Shown: positions 50,092 through 58,836, numbered from the stretch's first letter. The stretch is DNA of 64,000 nucleotides from Streptomyces bauhiniae (GCF_004784475.1 NZ_SRRT01000002.1:1-64000); one strand, 5' to 3'. Made by a program: numbers and translations. The notes: a model not told the origin generated them from the letters alone.

Positions 50092-51392
50092 ACCAGGTCC
50101 CGGTACCAGTCGGCCGCCTCGGAGAGGTCCAGCCCGCTGGCGCTCCTGCGGTCGCGGCGTACGGAGAGGATCTGGTCGACGCCCATCCGGCCCTCCTCAA
50201 AGGCGAGCGCCCCGCCGACCAGGTACAGCCGCCACACGCGGGCGGTCTCGGTGCCGACCAGGGCGACGACCTCGTCCCAGCGGCGTTCGAGGGTCTCGTG
50301 CCAGGCGGCGACGGTGCGCACGTAGTGCTCGCGCATCGACTCCGTCGACCGCACCTCCAGACCGGCCGCCTCCAGGAGGGCGACGGTGTCGCCGAGGGGC
50401 CGCATGTGCATGTCGGGCGCGATGTACGCCTCGATGAAGGCGCCGCCGCCCGGCGCGTTGGCGCCCCGCGACATCTGCTGCACCAGCACGCGTCCTTCGG
50501 GGCGGACCATGCGGTGCAGGGCGGCGGCGAAGGCGGGGTACTCGTCGTCGCCGACGTGCTCGCCCATCTCGACGGTGGCGACCGCGTCGTAGGCCGAACC
50601 GGTGATGTCCCGGTAGTCCTGGCACACCACGTCCACCAGGTGCTCGAGACCGCGGTCGCGGACCTGCTCGCGGACGTACGCGGCCTGTTCGCGGGCCAGG
50701 GTGACGGCGGTGACCCGGGCCTTGTACCGCTCGGCGGCGTACAGGGTGAGCGAGCCCCAGCCGCAGCCGATGTCGAGCAGCCGGGAGCCGGCGGTGAGGC
50801 CGAGCTTGCGGCAGATCAGCTCCAGCTTGGCCCGCTGGGCGTCGGCGGGGTGCATGTCCTCGGCCGTCCAGTAGCCGCAGGAGTAGGCCATGGTGTCGTC
50901 GAGGAGGAGGCGGTAGAAGTCGTTGGACAGGTCGTAGTGGTGGCTGATCGCGGCCCGGTCGCGGGCCTTGGTGTGCCGGTCGCCGCGCAGCCGGGCCTCG
51001 GTCGCGGGCGCGGGCAGGCGGGGTCCGACGACGCCGAGCCGTGCGGCCTCCCCGACCGCGCGGGCCCAGTCCGCCAGGGTGAGGCGTGGGGTGTGCGCGC
51101 CCCGCTCGCGCGCGGAGGTCCAGGCGGCGCGCAGCCCCTCGGCGAGGTCGCCCTCCACATCGAGTTCGCCGGTGATGTACGCCTGGGCCAGGCCGAGTTC
51201 GCCGGGCTGCCAGAGCAGGCGGCGCAGCGCCCGGCGGGAGCGCAGGACGACGACAGGGGCGTCGGACGGGCCGGTCTCGCTTCCGTCCCACGCGCGCAGC
51301 CGGACCGGCAGCGGGGCCCCGAGCGCGTCTTCGACGAGCACGGCCAGCCGGTGCGCGGCGCCGGTGCGGACGGGGGTGCGGAGGTCGGTCAT
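50088..51392 (-). CDS. Cyclopropane-fatty-acyl-phospholipid synthase-family methyltransferase (2)
   Basis: A 434-residue SAM-dependent methyltransferase. The SAM motif is LLDIGCGWGSLTLYAA, with VEMGEHVG and the substrate segment ISHHYDLSNDFYRLLLDDTM. The N-terminal ~130 residues are the lipid-binding extension of CFA synthases (ELGLAQAYITGELDVEGDL). It methylates or cyclopropanates the double bond of phospholipid acyl chains. It follows a second, different copy in the same operon with a four-base overlap. Confidence 0.9.
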   Translation of the reverse strand: MTDLRTPVRTGAAHRLAVLVEDALGAPLPVRLRAWDGSETGPSDAPVVVLRSRRALRRLLWQPGELGLAQAYITGELDVEGDLAEGLRAAWTSARERGAHTPRLTLADWARAVGEAARLGVVGPRLPAPATEARLRGDRHTKARDRAAISHHYDLSNDFYRLLLDDTMAYSCGYWTAEDMHPADAQRAKLELICRKLGLTAGSRLLDIGCGWGSLTLYAAERYKARVTAVTLAREQAAYVREQVRDRGLEHLVDVVCQDYRDITGSAYDAVATVEMGEHVGDDEYPAFAAALHRMVRPEGRVLVQQMSRGANAPGGGAFIEAYIAPDMHMRPLGDTVALLEAAGLEVRSTESMREHYVRTVAAWHETLERRWDEVVALVGTETARVWRLYLVGGALAFEEGRMGVDQILSVRRDRRSASGLDLSEAADWYRDLV

Positions 51393-52669
51393 CGAGTGGG
51401 CTCCTTGGTGAGCAGGTACTGCTGGACGTCGAGGTAGCCGGAGCGGAATCCGGCCTCGGAGTAGGCGAGGTAGAAGGTCCACAGCCGGCGGAAGACATGG
51501 TCGAAGCCGAGGTCGTCGACTTCTTCGGCGCGCTCGGTGAACCGTTCGCGCCACAGCCGGAGGGTCTCGGCGTAGTGCGCGCCGAAGGCGTCGCGCCGGG
51601 TGACGGCGAGCCCGGTGTGCTCCCGCACGGTCTGGTCGACCGCTTCGACGGAGGGCAGCAGGCCGCCGGGGAAGATGTACTTCTGAATCCAGGTGTGGGT
51701 GTCGCGGGAGGCGAGCATCCGGTCGTGCGGCATGGTGATGGCCTGGAGGGCGACCCGGCCGCCGGGGGCGAGGCGCTCGTCCAGGGTGCGGAAGTAGACG
51801 GGCCAGAACTCGGCGCCGACCGCCTCGATCATCTCCACGCTGACGATGGCATCGTAGGTGCCCTCCGCCTCGCGGTAGTCGCACAGTTCGATGGCGACCC
51901 GGTCGGCGAGGCCGGCCTCGCGTACGCGCTGCCGGGCGAGGTCGCGCTGTTCGCGGGAGAGGGTCAGCGAGGTGACGTGGGTGCCGCGGGCGGCGGCGCG
52001 CAGGGCGAGTTCGCCCCAGCCGGTGCCGATCTCCAGCAGCCGGGTGCCCTCGCCGACCTCGGCGAGGTCCAGCAGCCGGTCGATCTTGCGGTGCTGGGCG
52101 GCGGGCAGCAGGGCGTGCTCGGCGGGGAAGCCGCGGAAGACGGCGGAGGAATAGGTGAGGGTGTCGTCCAGGAAGAGCGCGAAGAGGTCGTTGGACAGGT
52201 CGTAGTGGCGGCTGATGTTGTCGCGGGCGCCGGTCGCGGTGTTGCGCTGGGCGGCGGGCTGGCGCAGCGCCCACAGGCGGCGCAGCCGTTGCAGCGGGGC
52301 GGGGACGAGGTCGGCGGCGTGGGAGGCGAGCACGGTGAGCGCGCCGACCAGGTCGGGGGCGTCCCACTCCCCCGCCATGTACGACTCGCCGAAGCCGATC
52401 AGGCCCGTGGTGCCGATGCGGGCGTGGAAGGCGTCCGGGTCCCGCACCTCTATGAGCGGTCCGCCCTGGCCCAGGACGGTGCCGTCGGGGAACCGCACCC
52501 AGAGCGGCAGCCCGCCGAGGGCGTGCCGTACGACGGCGGCGGCGACGGTACGCACCGGCCGGGACGCCTTGGGCACGGCGGCCACGTCGGGCCAGCGGCC
52601 GGCGTCCACCGGGGCCGGGACCGCGCCTGCGCCGGTCCTGGTCGTGGGGCGGGGGTGGGCTGTGGTCAT
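51389..52669 (-). CDS. Cyclopropane-fatty-acyl-phospholipid synthase-family methyltransferase (1)
   Basis: A 426-residue SAM-dependent methyltransferase related to the downstream gene and to mycobacterial UfaA1. Motifs: LLEIGTGWGELALRAA, VSVEMIEAVG, ISRHYDLSNDLFALFLDDTL and the conserved IQKYIFPGG. The two copies differ at most motif positions (GTGWGE against GCGWGS; EMIEAVG against EMGEHVG), so they probably act on different substrates or positions. ATG 52669 overlaps the DUF1365 stop (ATGA). It lies in the SigK-associated lipid operon. Confidence 0.9.
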   Translation of the reverse strand: MTTAHPRPTTRTGAGAVPAPVDAGRWPDVAAVPKASRPVRTVAAAVVRHALGGLPLWVRFPDGTVLGQGGPLIEVRDPDAFHARIGTTGLIGFGESYMAGEWDAPDLVGALTVLASHAADLVPAPLQRLRRLWALRQPAAQRNTATGARDNISRHYDLSNDLFALFLDDTLTYSSAVFRGFPAEHALLPAAQHRKIDRLLDLAEVGEGTRLLEIGTGWGELALRAAARGTHVTSLTLSREQRDLARQRVREAGLADRVAIELCDYREAEGTYDAIVSVEMIEAVGAEFWPVYFRTLDERLAPGGRVALQAITMPHDRMLASRDTHTWIQKYIFPGGLLPSVEAVDQTVREHTGLAVTRRDAFGAHYAETLRLWRERFTERAEEVDDLGFDHVFRRLWTFYLAYSEAGFRSGYLDVQQYLLTKEPTR

Positions 52670-53394
52670 GTGGCGTTCTCCGGGTCGTGGCGGACCTGGC
52701 GCGGCTGCACCGGCAGGCCCCTGAGGAACAGGCGGATGCCGTGGAAACGGATGGCGGCCGACACCGCGAGGGTCGACCAGGGGTGGCGCAGCGAGAGCCG
52801 CAGCAGCGCGCCCGGTGTGGCGGGGCGGCGGGTGCCGTGGACGGTCGCGGTGAAGGGCGGGCTGCCGGGCCGGTCCAGGCGCAGGGAGAGCTGGAGGCGT
52901 TCGCCGGGCAGCGGGAGCCGCATGTGGTAGCGGCCGTCCACCGGATAGAAGGGCGAGACGTAGAACTCCTTGTCCACGTCGGCCTTCCCGGCCGCGTCGG
53001 TGTGCAGCAGGTAGGCGTGGCGGCCGCCGTAGGTGTTGTGCACCTCGGCCACCACGCAGCGGGGGCGGCCGTCGGGGTCGTGGCACCAGTACAGGGTGAG
53101 GGGGTTGAAGACGTGGCCGAGGACTCTCGCGTGGGTGAGCATCACGACGCGGCCCCCTTGAAGGTCGATGCCGTGCTCGGCGAGGAAGCCGTCGAGCGCG
53201 GCCCGGATCGAGGGGGCGCGGCCGGTGAAGTGGTCGCGGGCCCGGAAGCGGGCCAACGGGCGGAGCAGCATGGGCAGTTCGGGTATGTGGTCGGTGTCGA
53301 CGAACCACATGTAGGTGCGGTGGCGCAGGGCGTGGTGGACCGGCGCGCGCCGGGTGTGCCGGACCACGCACGGGTAGAGGGCGGGCGCGGTCAC
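52666..53394 (-). CDS. DUF1365-family protein
   Basis: A 242-residue protein with the family landmarks GHVFNPLTLYWCHD, VVAEVHNTYGGRHAY and DKEFYVSPFYPVDGRYHM. DUF1365 genes nearly always stand between an FAD-dependent amine-oxidase-like gene and a CFA synthase, as here and in the mycobacterial sigK locus, so it is thought to help modify acyl chains. GTG 53394 overlaps the upstream stop (GTGA), consistent with coupled translation. Confidence 0.88.
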   Translation of the reverse strand: MTAPALYPCVVRHTRRAPVHHALRHRTYMWFVDTDHIPELPMLLRPLARFRARDHFTGRAPSIRAALDGFLAEHGIDLQGGRVVMLTHARVLGHVFNPLTLYWCHDPDGRPRCVVAEVHNTYGGRHAYLLHTDAAGKADVDKEFYVSPFYPVDGRYHMRLPLPGERLQLSLRLDRPGSPPFTATVHGTRRPATPGALLRLSLRHPWSTLAVSAAIRFHGIRLFLRGLPVQPRQVRHDPENAT

Positions 53395-54647
53395 CAGGTC
53401 ACCCCCAGCGCCTTCGCGGCCGCGACCCCGCTGCGGCAGCCGTCCTCGTGGAACCCCCAGCCGTGGTAGGCGCCGGCGAACGCGGTGACGGAGGTGGCGA
53501 GTTCGGGCAGCCGCTGCTGGGCCGCGACCGACTCCGGGGTGTAGACGGGGTGTTCGTAGTCCATCCGGGCCAGCACACGCGAGGGATCGACGCGGTCCTC
53601 GCCGCCGAGGGTGACGAGGTAGCGCCGGGAGGCGTCGAGACGCTGGAGCCGGTTCATGTCGTAGGTGACGCGTACCCGGTCCGAGCCCGCCGAACAGTTC
53701 GGCATCAGGTAGTTCCAGGAGGCGCGGGCGCCGGGGGCCCGGGGCAGCAGGGCGGCGTCGGTGTGCAGCAGGGTGGTGTTGTGGGAGTAGCGGAAGGCGC
53801 CCAGCACCTCCTTCTCGTCGGCGGAGGCGTCCCCGAGCAGCCGGAGCGCCTGGTCGGGGTGGACGGCGACGACGACGTGGTCGTAGGAGGCGGTGGTGCC
53901 GTCCCGCGTGGTGATGTCGACGCCGTCGGCGTGGCGCAGGATGGTGCGGACGGGTGCGCTGGTGCGGACCTCTTGCACCTCGGCGGCGACCCGGTCGACG
54001 TAGCTGCGTGAGCCGCCGGTCACGGTGCGCCACACGGGTGAGCCGGTGACGGAGAGCATGCCGTGGTGGTCGAGGAACCGGAAGAGGTACGCGGCCGGGT
54101 AGTGCTGCGCGGTCTCGGCGTCGCAGGACCAGACGCAGGAGACCAGCGGGGTCATGAAGTGGGCCCGGAAGTACGGGGAGAAGCCCGACCGGTCCATGAA
54201 CTCGCCCAGTGTCATCGTGGAGTGGCCGCCGTGCTCCAGCAGGGCGCGGGCGGCCCGGTGGAAGGCGGTCACCTCGGCGAGCATGCGCAGGTAGGAGCCG
54301 CGCAGCAGGTTGCGGGGCTGGGCGAGCAGGCCGCGGGCGCCGCGCGCACCGGCGTACTCCAGGCCGCAGCCCTCGCACCGCACCGACATGCTCATCTCCG
54401 ACTCCTGCGTGGCGACGCCGAGTTCGCGGAAGAGGCGGAGCAGGTTCGGGTAGGTGCGCCGGTTGTGCACGATGAAACCGGAGTCGACCCGGTGGATGCG
54501 GCCGTCCGGGGCTATGAGGTCGTGCGTGTGGGCGTGGCCGCCGAGGCGGTCGTCCGCCTCGTACAGGGTGACGTGGTGGGCCCGGCGCAGCACATGGGCG
54601 GCGGTGAGTCCGGCGACTCCGCTGCCCACGACGGCGGTTCGGCGCAT
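53391..54647 (-). CDS. FAD-dependent amine-oxidase-like oxidoreductase
   Basis: A 418-residue flavoprotein with the dinucleotide motif VVGSGVAGLTAAHVL, then YEADDRLGGHAHTH and a second FAD contact near the C-terminus (GAYHGWGFHEDGC). It matches the type encoded beside DUF1365 and CFA synthase genes (Rv0449c in mycobacteria). It may act as a desaturase or reductase on the acyl chain before or after methylation. It is the first gene of the leftward lipid operon; a terminator separates it from the fasciclin gene, so it has either its own promoter within 54648-54690 or depends on read-through. Confidence 0.88.
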   Translation of the reverse strand: MRRTAVVGSGVAGLTAAHVLRRAHHVTLYEADDRLGGHAHTHDLIAPDGRIHRVDSGFIVHNRRTYPNLLRLFRELGVATQESEMSMSVRCEGCGLEYAGARGARGLLAQPRNLLRGSYLRMLAEVTAFHRAARALLEHGGHSTMTLGEFMDRSGFSPYFRAHFMTPLVSCVWSCDAETAQHYPAAYLFRFLDHHGMLSVTGSPVWRTVTGGSRSYVDRVAAEVQEVRTSAPVRTILRHADGVDITTRDGTTASYDHVVVAVHPDQALRLLGDASADEKEVLGAFRYSHNTTLLHTDAALLPRAPGARASWNYLMPNCSAGSDRVRVTYDMNRLQRLDASRRYLVTLGGEDRVDPSRVLARMDYEHPVYTPESVAAQQRLPELATSVTAFAGAYHGWGFHEDGCRSGVAAAKALGVTW

Positions 54648-54693
54648 CGTGCTTTCCCTTCGAGGGAGTGGGGCGTCAGGGGGAAAGGGCTGC

Positions 54694-54731
54694 GCGCCCG
54701 CCCGCTCCGGGGACCCGGAGCGGGCGGGCGC
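54694..54731 (-). terminator. Terminator after the fasciclin gene
   Basis: A perfect 17-base stem (54694-54710 with 54715-54731) with a four-base loop, 13 bases after the fasciclin stop. It has no T-tract. It splits the fasciclin gene from the lipid operon in the same direction. Confidence 0.8.
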
Positions 54732-54743
54732 TGCCGGGTGGGG

Positions 54744-55397
54744 TCAGCTCTTGGGCATCAGGACGGTGTCGATGATGTAGACGTTGGCGTTGGCGGTCTT
54801 GACGTTGCCGCAGACGACCTTGGCGGAGTCGTTGACGGTGTAGGACTCGCCCGAGCCGGAGGTCATCAGCTTCGACTTCTCCAGGGTGTCGAAGGAGCCG
54901 TTCTCCAGGTCCTTGGGCGCGAGCTTCTGGCCGACGACGTGGTAGGTCAGGATCTTGGTGAGCTGGGCCTTGTCGGCGAGGACCTTGTCCAGCGTGGCCT
55001 TCGGGATCTTGTTGAAGGCGTCGTTGGTCGGCGCGAACACCGTGATGTTCTGGGCGTTGTTGAGGGTGTCGACCAGACCGGCCTTCTTCACCGCGGTGAC
55101 CAGCGTGGACAGCGCCGGGTTGTTGGAGGCGGCCGTGGCGACCGGGTCCTTGGCCATGCCGTCGAAGGAACCGGCACCGTTCTTCGGCACCGAGGAACAG
55201 GCCGGGCCGAACGGCTGGTCCATGGGGGCGCCGCCCATGCTCTCGCTGGCCTTGGGCGAGGAGGCGGCGGGCGCCGAGGACTCGGACTTCCCGCTGTCCT
55301 TGGCATCGCTGGAGGAGCAGGCGCTCAGCGCGAGGGGCAGCACTGCGGCGGCGGCGAGGGTGACGGCGGCACGGCGGGTGCGGGTGGTGGTCATCAT
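54744..55397 (-). CDS. Fasciclin-domain lipoprotein (MPT70/MPT83-like)
   Basis: A 217-residue lipoprotein with lipobox LALSACSSS and a Ser/Ala/Lys-rich linker, followed by one FAS1 domain. Landmarks include DPVATAASNNPALSTLVTAV, NITVFAPTNDAF, LTYHVVGQKL and YIIDTVLMP. Two cysteines (GPACSS and VVCGNVKT) sit where mycobacterial MPT70/83 form a disulfide. Those proteins are the main SigK targets in mycobacteria. ATG 55397 is followed by a second ATG; AGGAG lies upstream. The promoter candidate lies about 220 bases upstream, so the mRNA has a long structured leader. Confidence 0.9.
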   Translation of the reverse strand: MMTTTRTRRAAVTLAAAAVLPLALSACSSSDAKDSGKSESSAPAASSPKASESMGGAPMDQPFGPACSSVPKNGAGSFDGMAKDPVATAASNNPALSTLVTAVKKAGLVDTLNNAQNITVFAPTNDAFNKIPKATLDKVLADKAQLTKILTYHVVGQKLAPKDLENGSFDTLEKSKLMTSGSGESYTVNDSAKVVCGNVKTANANVYIIDTVLMPKS

Positions 55398-55537
55398 CTC
55401 TTCGTCATCTCCTGAGTGGCGCGCGACGGGGGCCGCGCTGAGGGTCATAGCGGGAAAAACCGGTGCGGGGCGGAGGGGAGGTGTGCGGCGCCGGTGGAGC
55501 CGGGGCGGCTCGTGGCAGTCGGCGCCCGGGCTCCACC

Positions 55538-55609
55538 GAAGAGCGGTCCGCGCGGCGCGCCCAGTGCGAAGCGCGCCGGGGCGGCCGGCAACCGGTGGTA
55601 CCGCTCTTC
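55538..55609 (-). promoter_or_regulatory. Structured 5' leader of the fasciclin mRNA
   Basis: GAAGAGCGGT (55538-55547) pairs with ACCGCTCTTC (55600-55609), enclosing an inner stem GGCGCGC/GCGCGCC (55554-55560 with 55571-55577). It lies between the predicted SigK promoter and the fasciclin start codon, so it would be transcribed as part of the untranslated leader. No known riboswitch pattern was recognised. Confidence 0.5.
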
Positions 55610-55623
55610 ATCCCTCACACGGG

Positions 55624-55657
55624 GAATCCGGATCTGCCGCCGAAGCGGATTGGTCAC
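55624..55657 (-). promoter_or_regulatory. SigK-type promoter of the fasciclin gene
   Basis: On the minus strand GTGACCAATCCGC (55657-55645), 15 bases, then GGATTC (55629-55624). The block and spacing are identical to those upstream of sigK; the spacer sequences differ. Transcription would start near 55617. Confidence 0.72.
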
Positions 55658-55776
55658 TCCCCCGATCAGGTGAAATAAAGATCGAGACCAATCCGCCGGG
55701 CCTCCGGCGCCGGATAGAAGGGCCTCGCTCCGGAACCCGGGAGGCGCCTTCCGGCCGCCGCGCTTACGATCCCCAC

Positions 55777-56019
55777 GTGGCAGACATTCCCGACAGCCTC
55801 ATCGCCCTGGAACGGTCCGCAGAGGTGGAGCGGGCCAAGCTGGCCGGTCTCACCGGGAGCGAGTACGACGCCCAGCGGCGCCGCTGGCGCACGGCGTACG
55901 ACGCCGTGTGCGCGGCCATCGCCGACCGGGCGGCCGCGACCGGCGAGGACCGCGGCGCGCTGGAGCGGTCGGTCCAGGAGGCGGTACGGCACACCCAGGA
56001 GGACCCCGCGGTCGAGTAG
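55777..56019 (+). CDS. Small conserved protein (hypothetical)
   Basis: An 80-residue, mostly helical, charged protein (DSLIALERSAEVERAKLAGL; QRRRWRTAYDAVCAAIADRA). GTG 55777 has no ribosome binding site, but TACGAT at 55765-55770 could be a -10 box six bases upstream, giving a leaderless mRNA. Proteins of this size and pattern are widespread in Streptomyces without assigned function. Confidence 0.65.
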   Translation: MADIPDSLIALERSAEVERAKLAGLTGSEYDAQRRRWRTAYDAVCAAIADRAAATGEDRGALERSVQEAVRHTQEDPAVE

Positions 56020-56079
56020 CGCCCCCGTCCCGGAGCACTCCGGCATGCGGCGGCCGCGGTTCTCGGCCACGCTCGGGAC

Positions 56080-56304
56080 ATGGCCCCGCAGACACCCGTC
56101 GTGATCTACCCGCCCGCCCCGGACGGCGGCAGGCGGGTGCGCGTCGGTGACCGGTTCGTCGGCATGGCCTACACCGTGCTGGACGTCGTGGAGTTCCTGC
56201 GCCGGGCCGGGCCCGAGGGCCTCGCCTCGGTGGAGGAGGCGGACGTCGTCGGCGCGGGGTGGGTCGAGTGGCGGGGCGCGGGCCCGCGGGAGTGGCCCCG
56301 CTGA
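56080..56304 (+). CDS. Small conserved protein (hypothetical)
   Basis: A 74-residue soluble protein (VIYPPAPDGGRRVRVGDRFV; YTVLDVVEFLRRAGPEGL; VEWRGAGPREWP). No domain recognised. It follows the previous small gene in the same direction after 60 bases and may share its transcript. Confidence 0.6.
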   Translation: MAPQTPVVIYPPAPDGGRRVRVGDRFVGMAYTVLDVVEFLRRAGPEGLASVEEADVVGAGWVEWRGAGPREWPR

Positions 56305-56456
56305 ACAGGGGAACCCGGCCCCTCACCGGCGGCGAACTGCCGTACCGGCGGCCCGGGATGCTCGGGCAAGGACAGTCTGGCCCAGATGAGAGCGCGAGCC
56401 GGAGCACCCTCGGGACACCGGCCCGTCAGGTCCGAACGCTATGAGGAGCGAGTGTC

Positions 56457-57317
56457 ATGCCCAAGCAGATCGAGCACGTCATCCAGGACATCGAGGACCG
56501 CACCGCGCTCGACGCCCTCACCGGTCCGGCGGCCGAGCTGGTGAACAAGGTGACGCGGCCGACCGCCGTGAAGAACGCTCTCTCCGGTACCTGGCTGGGC
56601 CACGCGCTGCACCCGGTGCTCACCGATGTGCCCATCGGCGCCTGGGGCATGGCCACCGTGCTGGACCTGACGGCGGGCGAGCGCGGTGCCGTGGCGGCCC
56701 GCAAACTCGTCGGCTTCGGGCTGCTCGCCGTGGTGCCGACGGCCGCGAGCGGCGCGTCCGACTGGGCGGACACCCTCGGCGGCCCGCAGCGGGTCGGCCT
56801 GGTGCACGGGATGCTCAACAGCGCGGCGACCGTGCTCCAGGCCGCGTCCTGGGTGGCCCGGCTGACCGGCCGTCGGCGCGCCGGTGTGGTGCTGAGCGGG
56901 GTGGGCCTCGGTCTGACCGGCGCCTCGGCCTACCTGGGCGGCCACCTGTCGTACGTGAACGGCATCGGCGTCAACCACACGGCGTTCGAGGAGCCGACCG
57001 GCAAGTGGACGGACGTGGCGGCGCTGACCGCGCTGGAGGAGGACAAGCCGCTGCGGGTCGACGCGGGCGGTGTCCCGGTGGTGCTGGTGCGGCACGGCGG
57101 CACGGTGAACGCCCTGTCGGCGACCTGCACACACGCCGGCGGCCCGCTGGACGAGGGCAAGGTCGACGCGGACGGCTGCCTCCACTGCCCCTGGCACGGC
57201 AGCGCGTTCCGGCTCTCCGACGGCGAGGTGACGCGGGGTCCGGCGACGGTCCCGCAGCCGGACTGGGACGTGAAGATCTCCCAGGAGCGGGTGCTGGTGC
57301 GGGCCGCGAACGCCTGA
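56457..57317 (+). CDS. DUF2231-Rieske fusion protein
   Basis: A 286-residue membrane-bound iron-sulfur protein. The N-terminal ~180 residues form a four-helix DUF2231 membrane domain (SGTWLGHALHPVLTDVPIG with its conserved His; VGFGLLAVVPTAASG). The C-terminal ~100 residues are a Rieske domain with the cluster ligands CTH and CPWH (SATCTHAGGPLDEG; CLHCPWHGSAF). It probably passes electrons at the cytoplasmic membrane. ATG 56457 has GAGGAG upstream. Confidence 0.88.
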   Translation: MPKQIEHVIQDIEDRTALDALTGPAAELVNKVTRPTAVKNALSGTWLGHALHPVLTDVPIGAWGMATVLDLTAGERGAVAARKLVGFGLLAVVPTAASGASDWADTLGGPQRVGLVHGMLNSAATVLQAASWVARLTGRRRAGVVLSGVGLGLTGASAYLGGHLSYVNGIGVNHTAFEEPTGKWTDVAALTALEEDKPLRVDAGGVPVVLVRHGGTVNALSATCTHAGGPLDEGKVDADGCLHCPWHGSAFRLSDGEVTRGPATVPQPDWDVKISQERVLVRAANA

Positions 57318-57355
57318 ACCGGCGGCACGGGCGGGTCGGGTGAGGCGGCGCCGGG

Positions 57356-57904
57356 ATGACGAACCGTATCCGCACGGTGGGGCACTCCACGCGTGACGTC
57401 GACGAGCTGGTGACGATGCTGCGGAACAACGGCATCACCCATCTGGTCGACGTGCGCTCGTTCCCCTCCTCGCGGAAGTTCCCGCAGTGGAACCGGCCGG
57501 CCATCGAGGAGGCGCTGCCGCCCGACATCGAGTACCGCTGGATTCCGCAGCTCGGCGGGCGCCGGCACACGCCCAAGGATGTGCCGAGTCCCAACGGCGC
57601 CTGGCGTGTCAAGGCGTTCCGGGACTACGCCGACCACATGGCCACGGACGAGTTCCGGGAGGGGCTGGACGAACTCCTGGAACTGGCCGAGCACGGCCGG
57701 CCCGCCATCATGTGCAGCGAGGCGGTGCCCTGGCGCTGCCACCGCAGGCTCATCACGGACGCGCTGCTGGCGGCGGGCGCCGACGTGGACCACATCATGT
57801 CGGCGACGAGCACGAAGCCGGCGTCGCTGAACGAGCACGCGCACGTCGAGGAGGGGCGTATCACCTACCCGCCGCCCGCCGGGTCCGACGGGCCGGGTTC
57901 ATGA
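57356..57904 (+). CDS. DUF488-family protein
   Basis: A 182-residue protein with the family landmarks TVGHSTR at the start, LVDVRSFPSSRK, QLGGRR and the CxE...CHR motif (MCSEAVPWRCHRRLI). DUF488 proteins are small, often linked to iron or stress functions, with no settled activity. Its stop codon overlaps the start of the YhjD-like gene (ATGA). Confidence 0.88.
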   Translation: MTNRIRTVGHSTRDVDELVTMLRNNGITHLVDVRSFPSSRKFPQWNRPAIEEALPPDIEYRWIPQLGGRRHTPKDVPSPNGAWRVKAFRDYADHMATDEFREGLDELLELAEHGRPAIMCSEAVPWRCHRRLITDALLAAGADVDHIMSATSTKPASLNEHAHVEEGRITYPPPAGSDGPGS

Positions 57905-58725
57905 GCCGGGGCCGGCTGGAGCGAGCCTGGGAATGGCTCGCCCTGCACAAGCTGATCCGGCGCGGCCAGGAGCTCGAACTGCTGCACCGGGCGATGGGGT
58001 TCGCCACCCTCGCGCTGGTGACCCTGGCCCCGCTGCTGATCGTGGTCGCCGCCGCCGACCCGCTGGTGCGCGGCGGTTTCCCGTCCTGGCTGTCGGACGG
58101 CATGGGACTGTCGGGCCGTTCCGCGAAGGTGCTCAACGAGGTGTTCAGCCCGCCGCGCGAGGTCATCGGCACCACCAGCGCGTGGAGCATCCTGATGCTC
58201 GCGGTGTTCGGGGTGTCCTTCGGCGGCAGCGTGCAGAACGCGTTCGAGCGCATCTGGGGGCTGCCCGCCGGGCGCTGGCACCGGGTGTGGCGGCAGGCGA
58301 CCTGGCTGCTGGTGCTGATGGCGTACCTGTACCAGGAGGTACAGACCGGGACGACCGTCGAAGGCTTCTCCCGGACCTTCCTCACCACGGTGACCACGCT
58401 GTTCTTCTTCTGGTGGGGACCGTGGTTCCTGCTGGGCGGCCAGGTCCGCTGGCGGGACCTGCTGCCGGGCGCGATCGCCAGCGTGGTGGGCCTGGCCGGG
58501 CTGCGCGCCTTCTCCACCCTGATCTTCACCCCGCTGATCGTCACCAACGCGCTGAGCTACGGGGCGGTCGGCACCGTGCTGGTGGTGTCGTCCTGGCTGA
58601 TCGGCGTGGGGTTCGTGGTGTACGGGGGCGCGCTGTTCGGCCGCTGGTTCACCGAGCACCACTGGGTGCCCTCCCACGACGAGGACGACGAGGACGACGA
58701 GGACGATGAGGAGGAGGGCGGCTGA
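57901..58725 (+). CDS. YhjD/YihY-family inner-membrane protein
   Basis: A 274-residue membrane protein with about six helices (GFATLALVTLAPLLIVVAAA; SILMLAVFGVSFGGSVQNAF; TLFFFWWGPWFLLGGQV). It ends in a run of Asp and Glu (HDEDDEDDEDDEEEGG), an unusually acidic cytoplasmic tail. It is a second, more distant relative of the YihY protein at 42749-43645. It is translationally coupled to the DUF488 gene. Confidence 0.8.
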   Translation: MSRGRLERAWEWLALHKLIRRGQELELLHRAMGFATLALVTLAPLLIVVAAADPLVRGGFPSWLSDGMGLSGRSAKVLNEVFSPPREVIGTTSAWSILMLAVFGVSFGGSVQNAFERIWGLPAGRWHRVWRQATWLLVLMAYLYQEVQTGTTVEGFSRTFLTTVTTLFFFWWGPWFLLGGQVRWRDLLPGAIASVVGLAGLRAFSTLIFTPLIVTNALSYGAVGTVLVVSSWLIGVGFVVYGGALFGRWFTEHHWVPSHDEDDEDDEDDEEEGG

Positions 58726-58836
58726 CGGGGCGGGCGGGCTCTGCGGTGGGCGTGAGCGGGCGGCGGGGGCAGCATGGAGGGGTACCGGTCCCGAGCTGTC
58801 GGGCGACGCCCGTACCGGTTGGGTGGAGGTGGCGGG

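Noticed and set aside
57901-58725. Annotation of the YihY/YhjD-type proteins as ribonuclease BN
   Set aside because: That old name was withdrawn for the family; only membrane topology is supported here.
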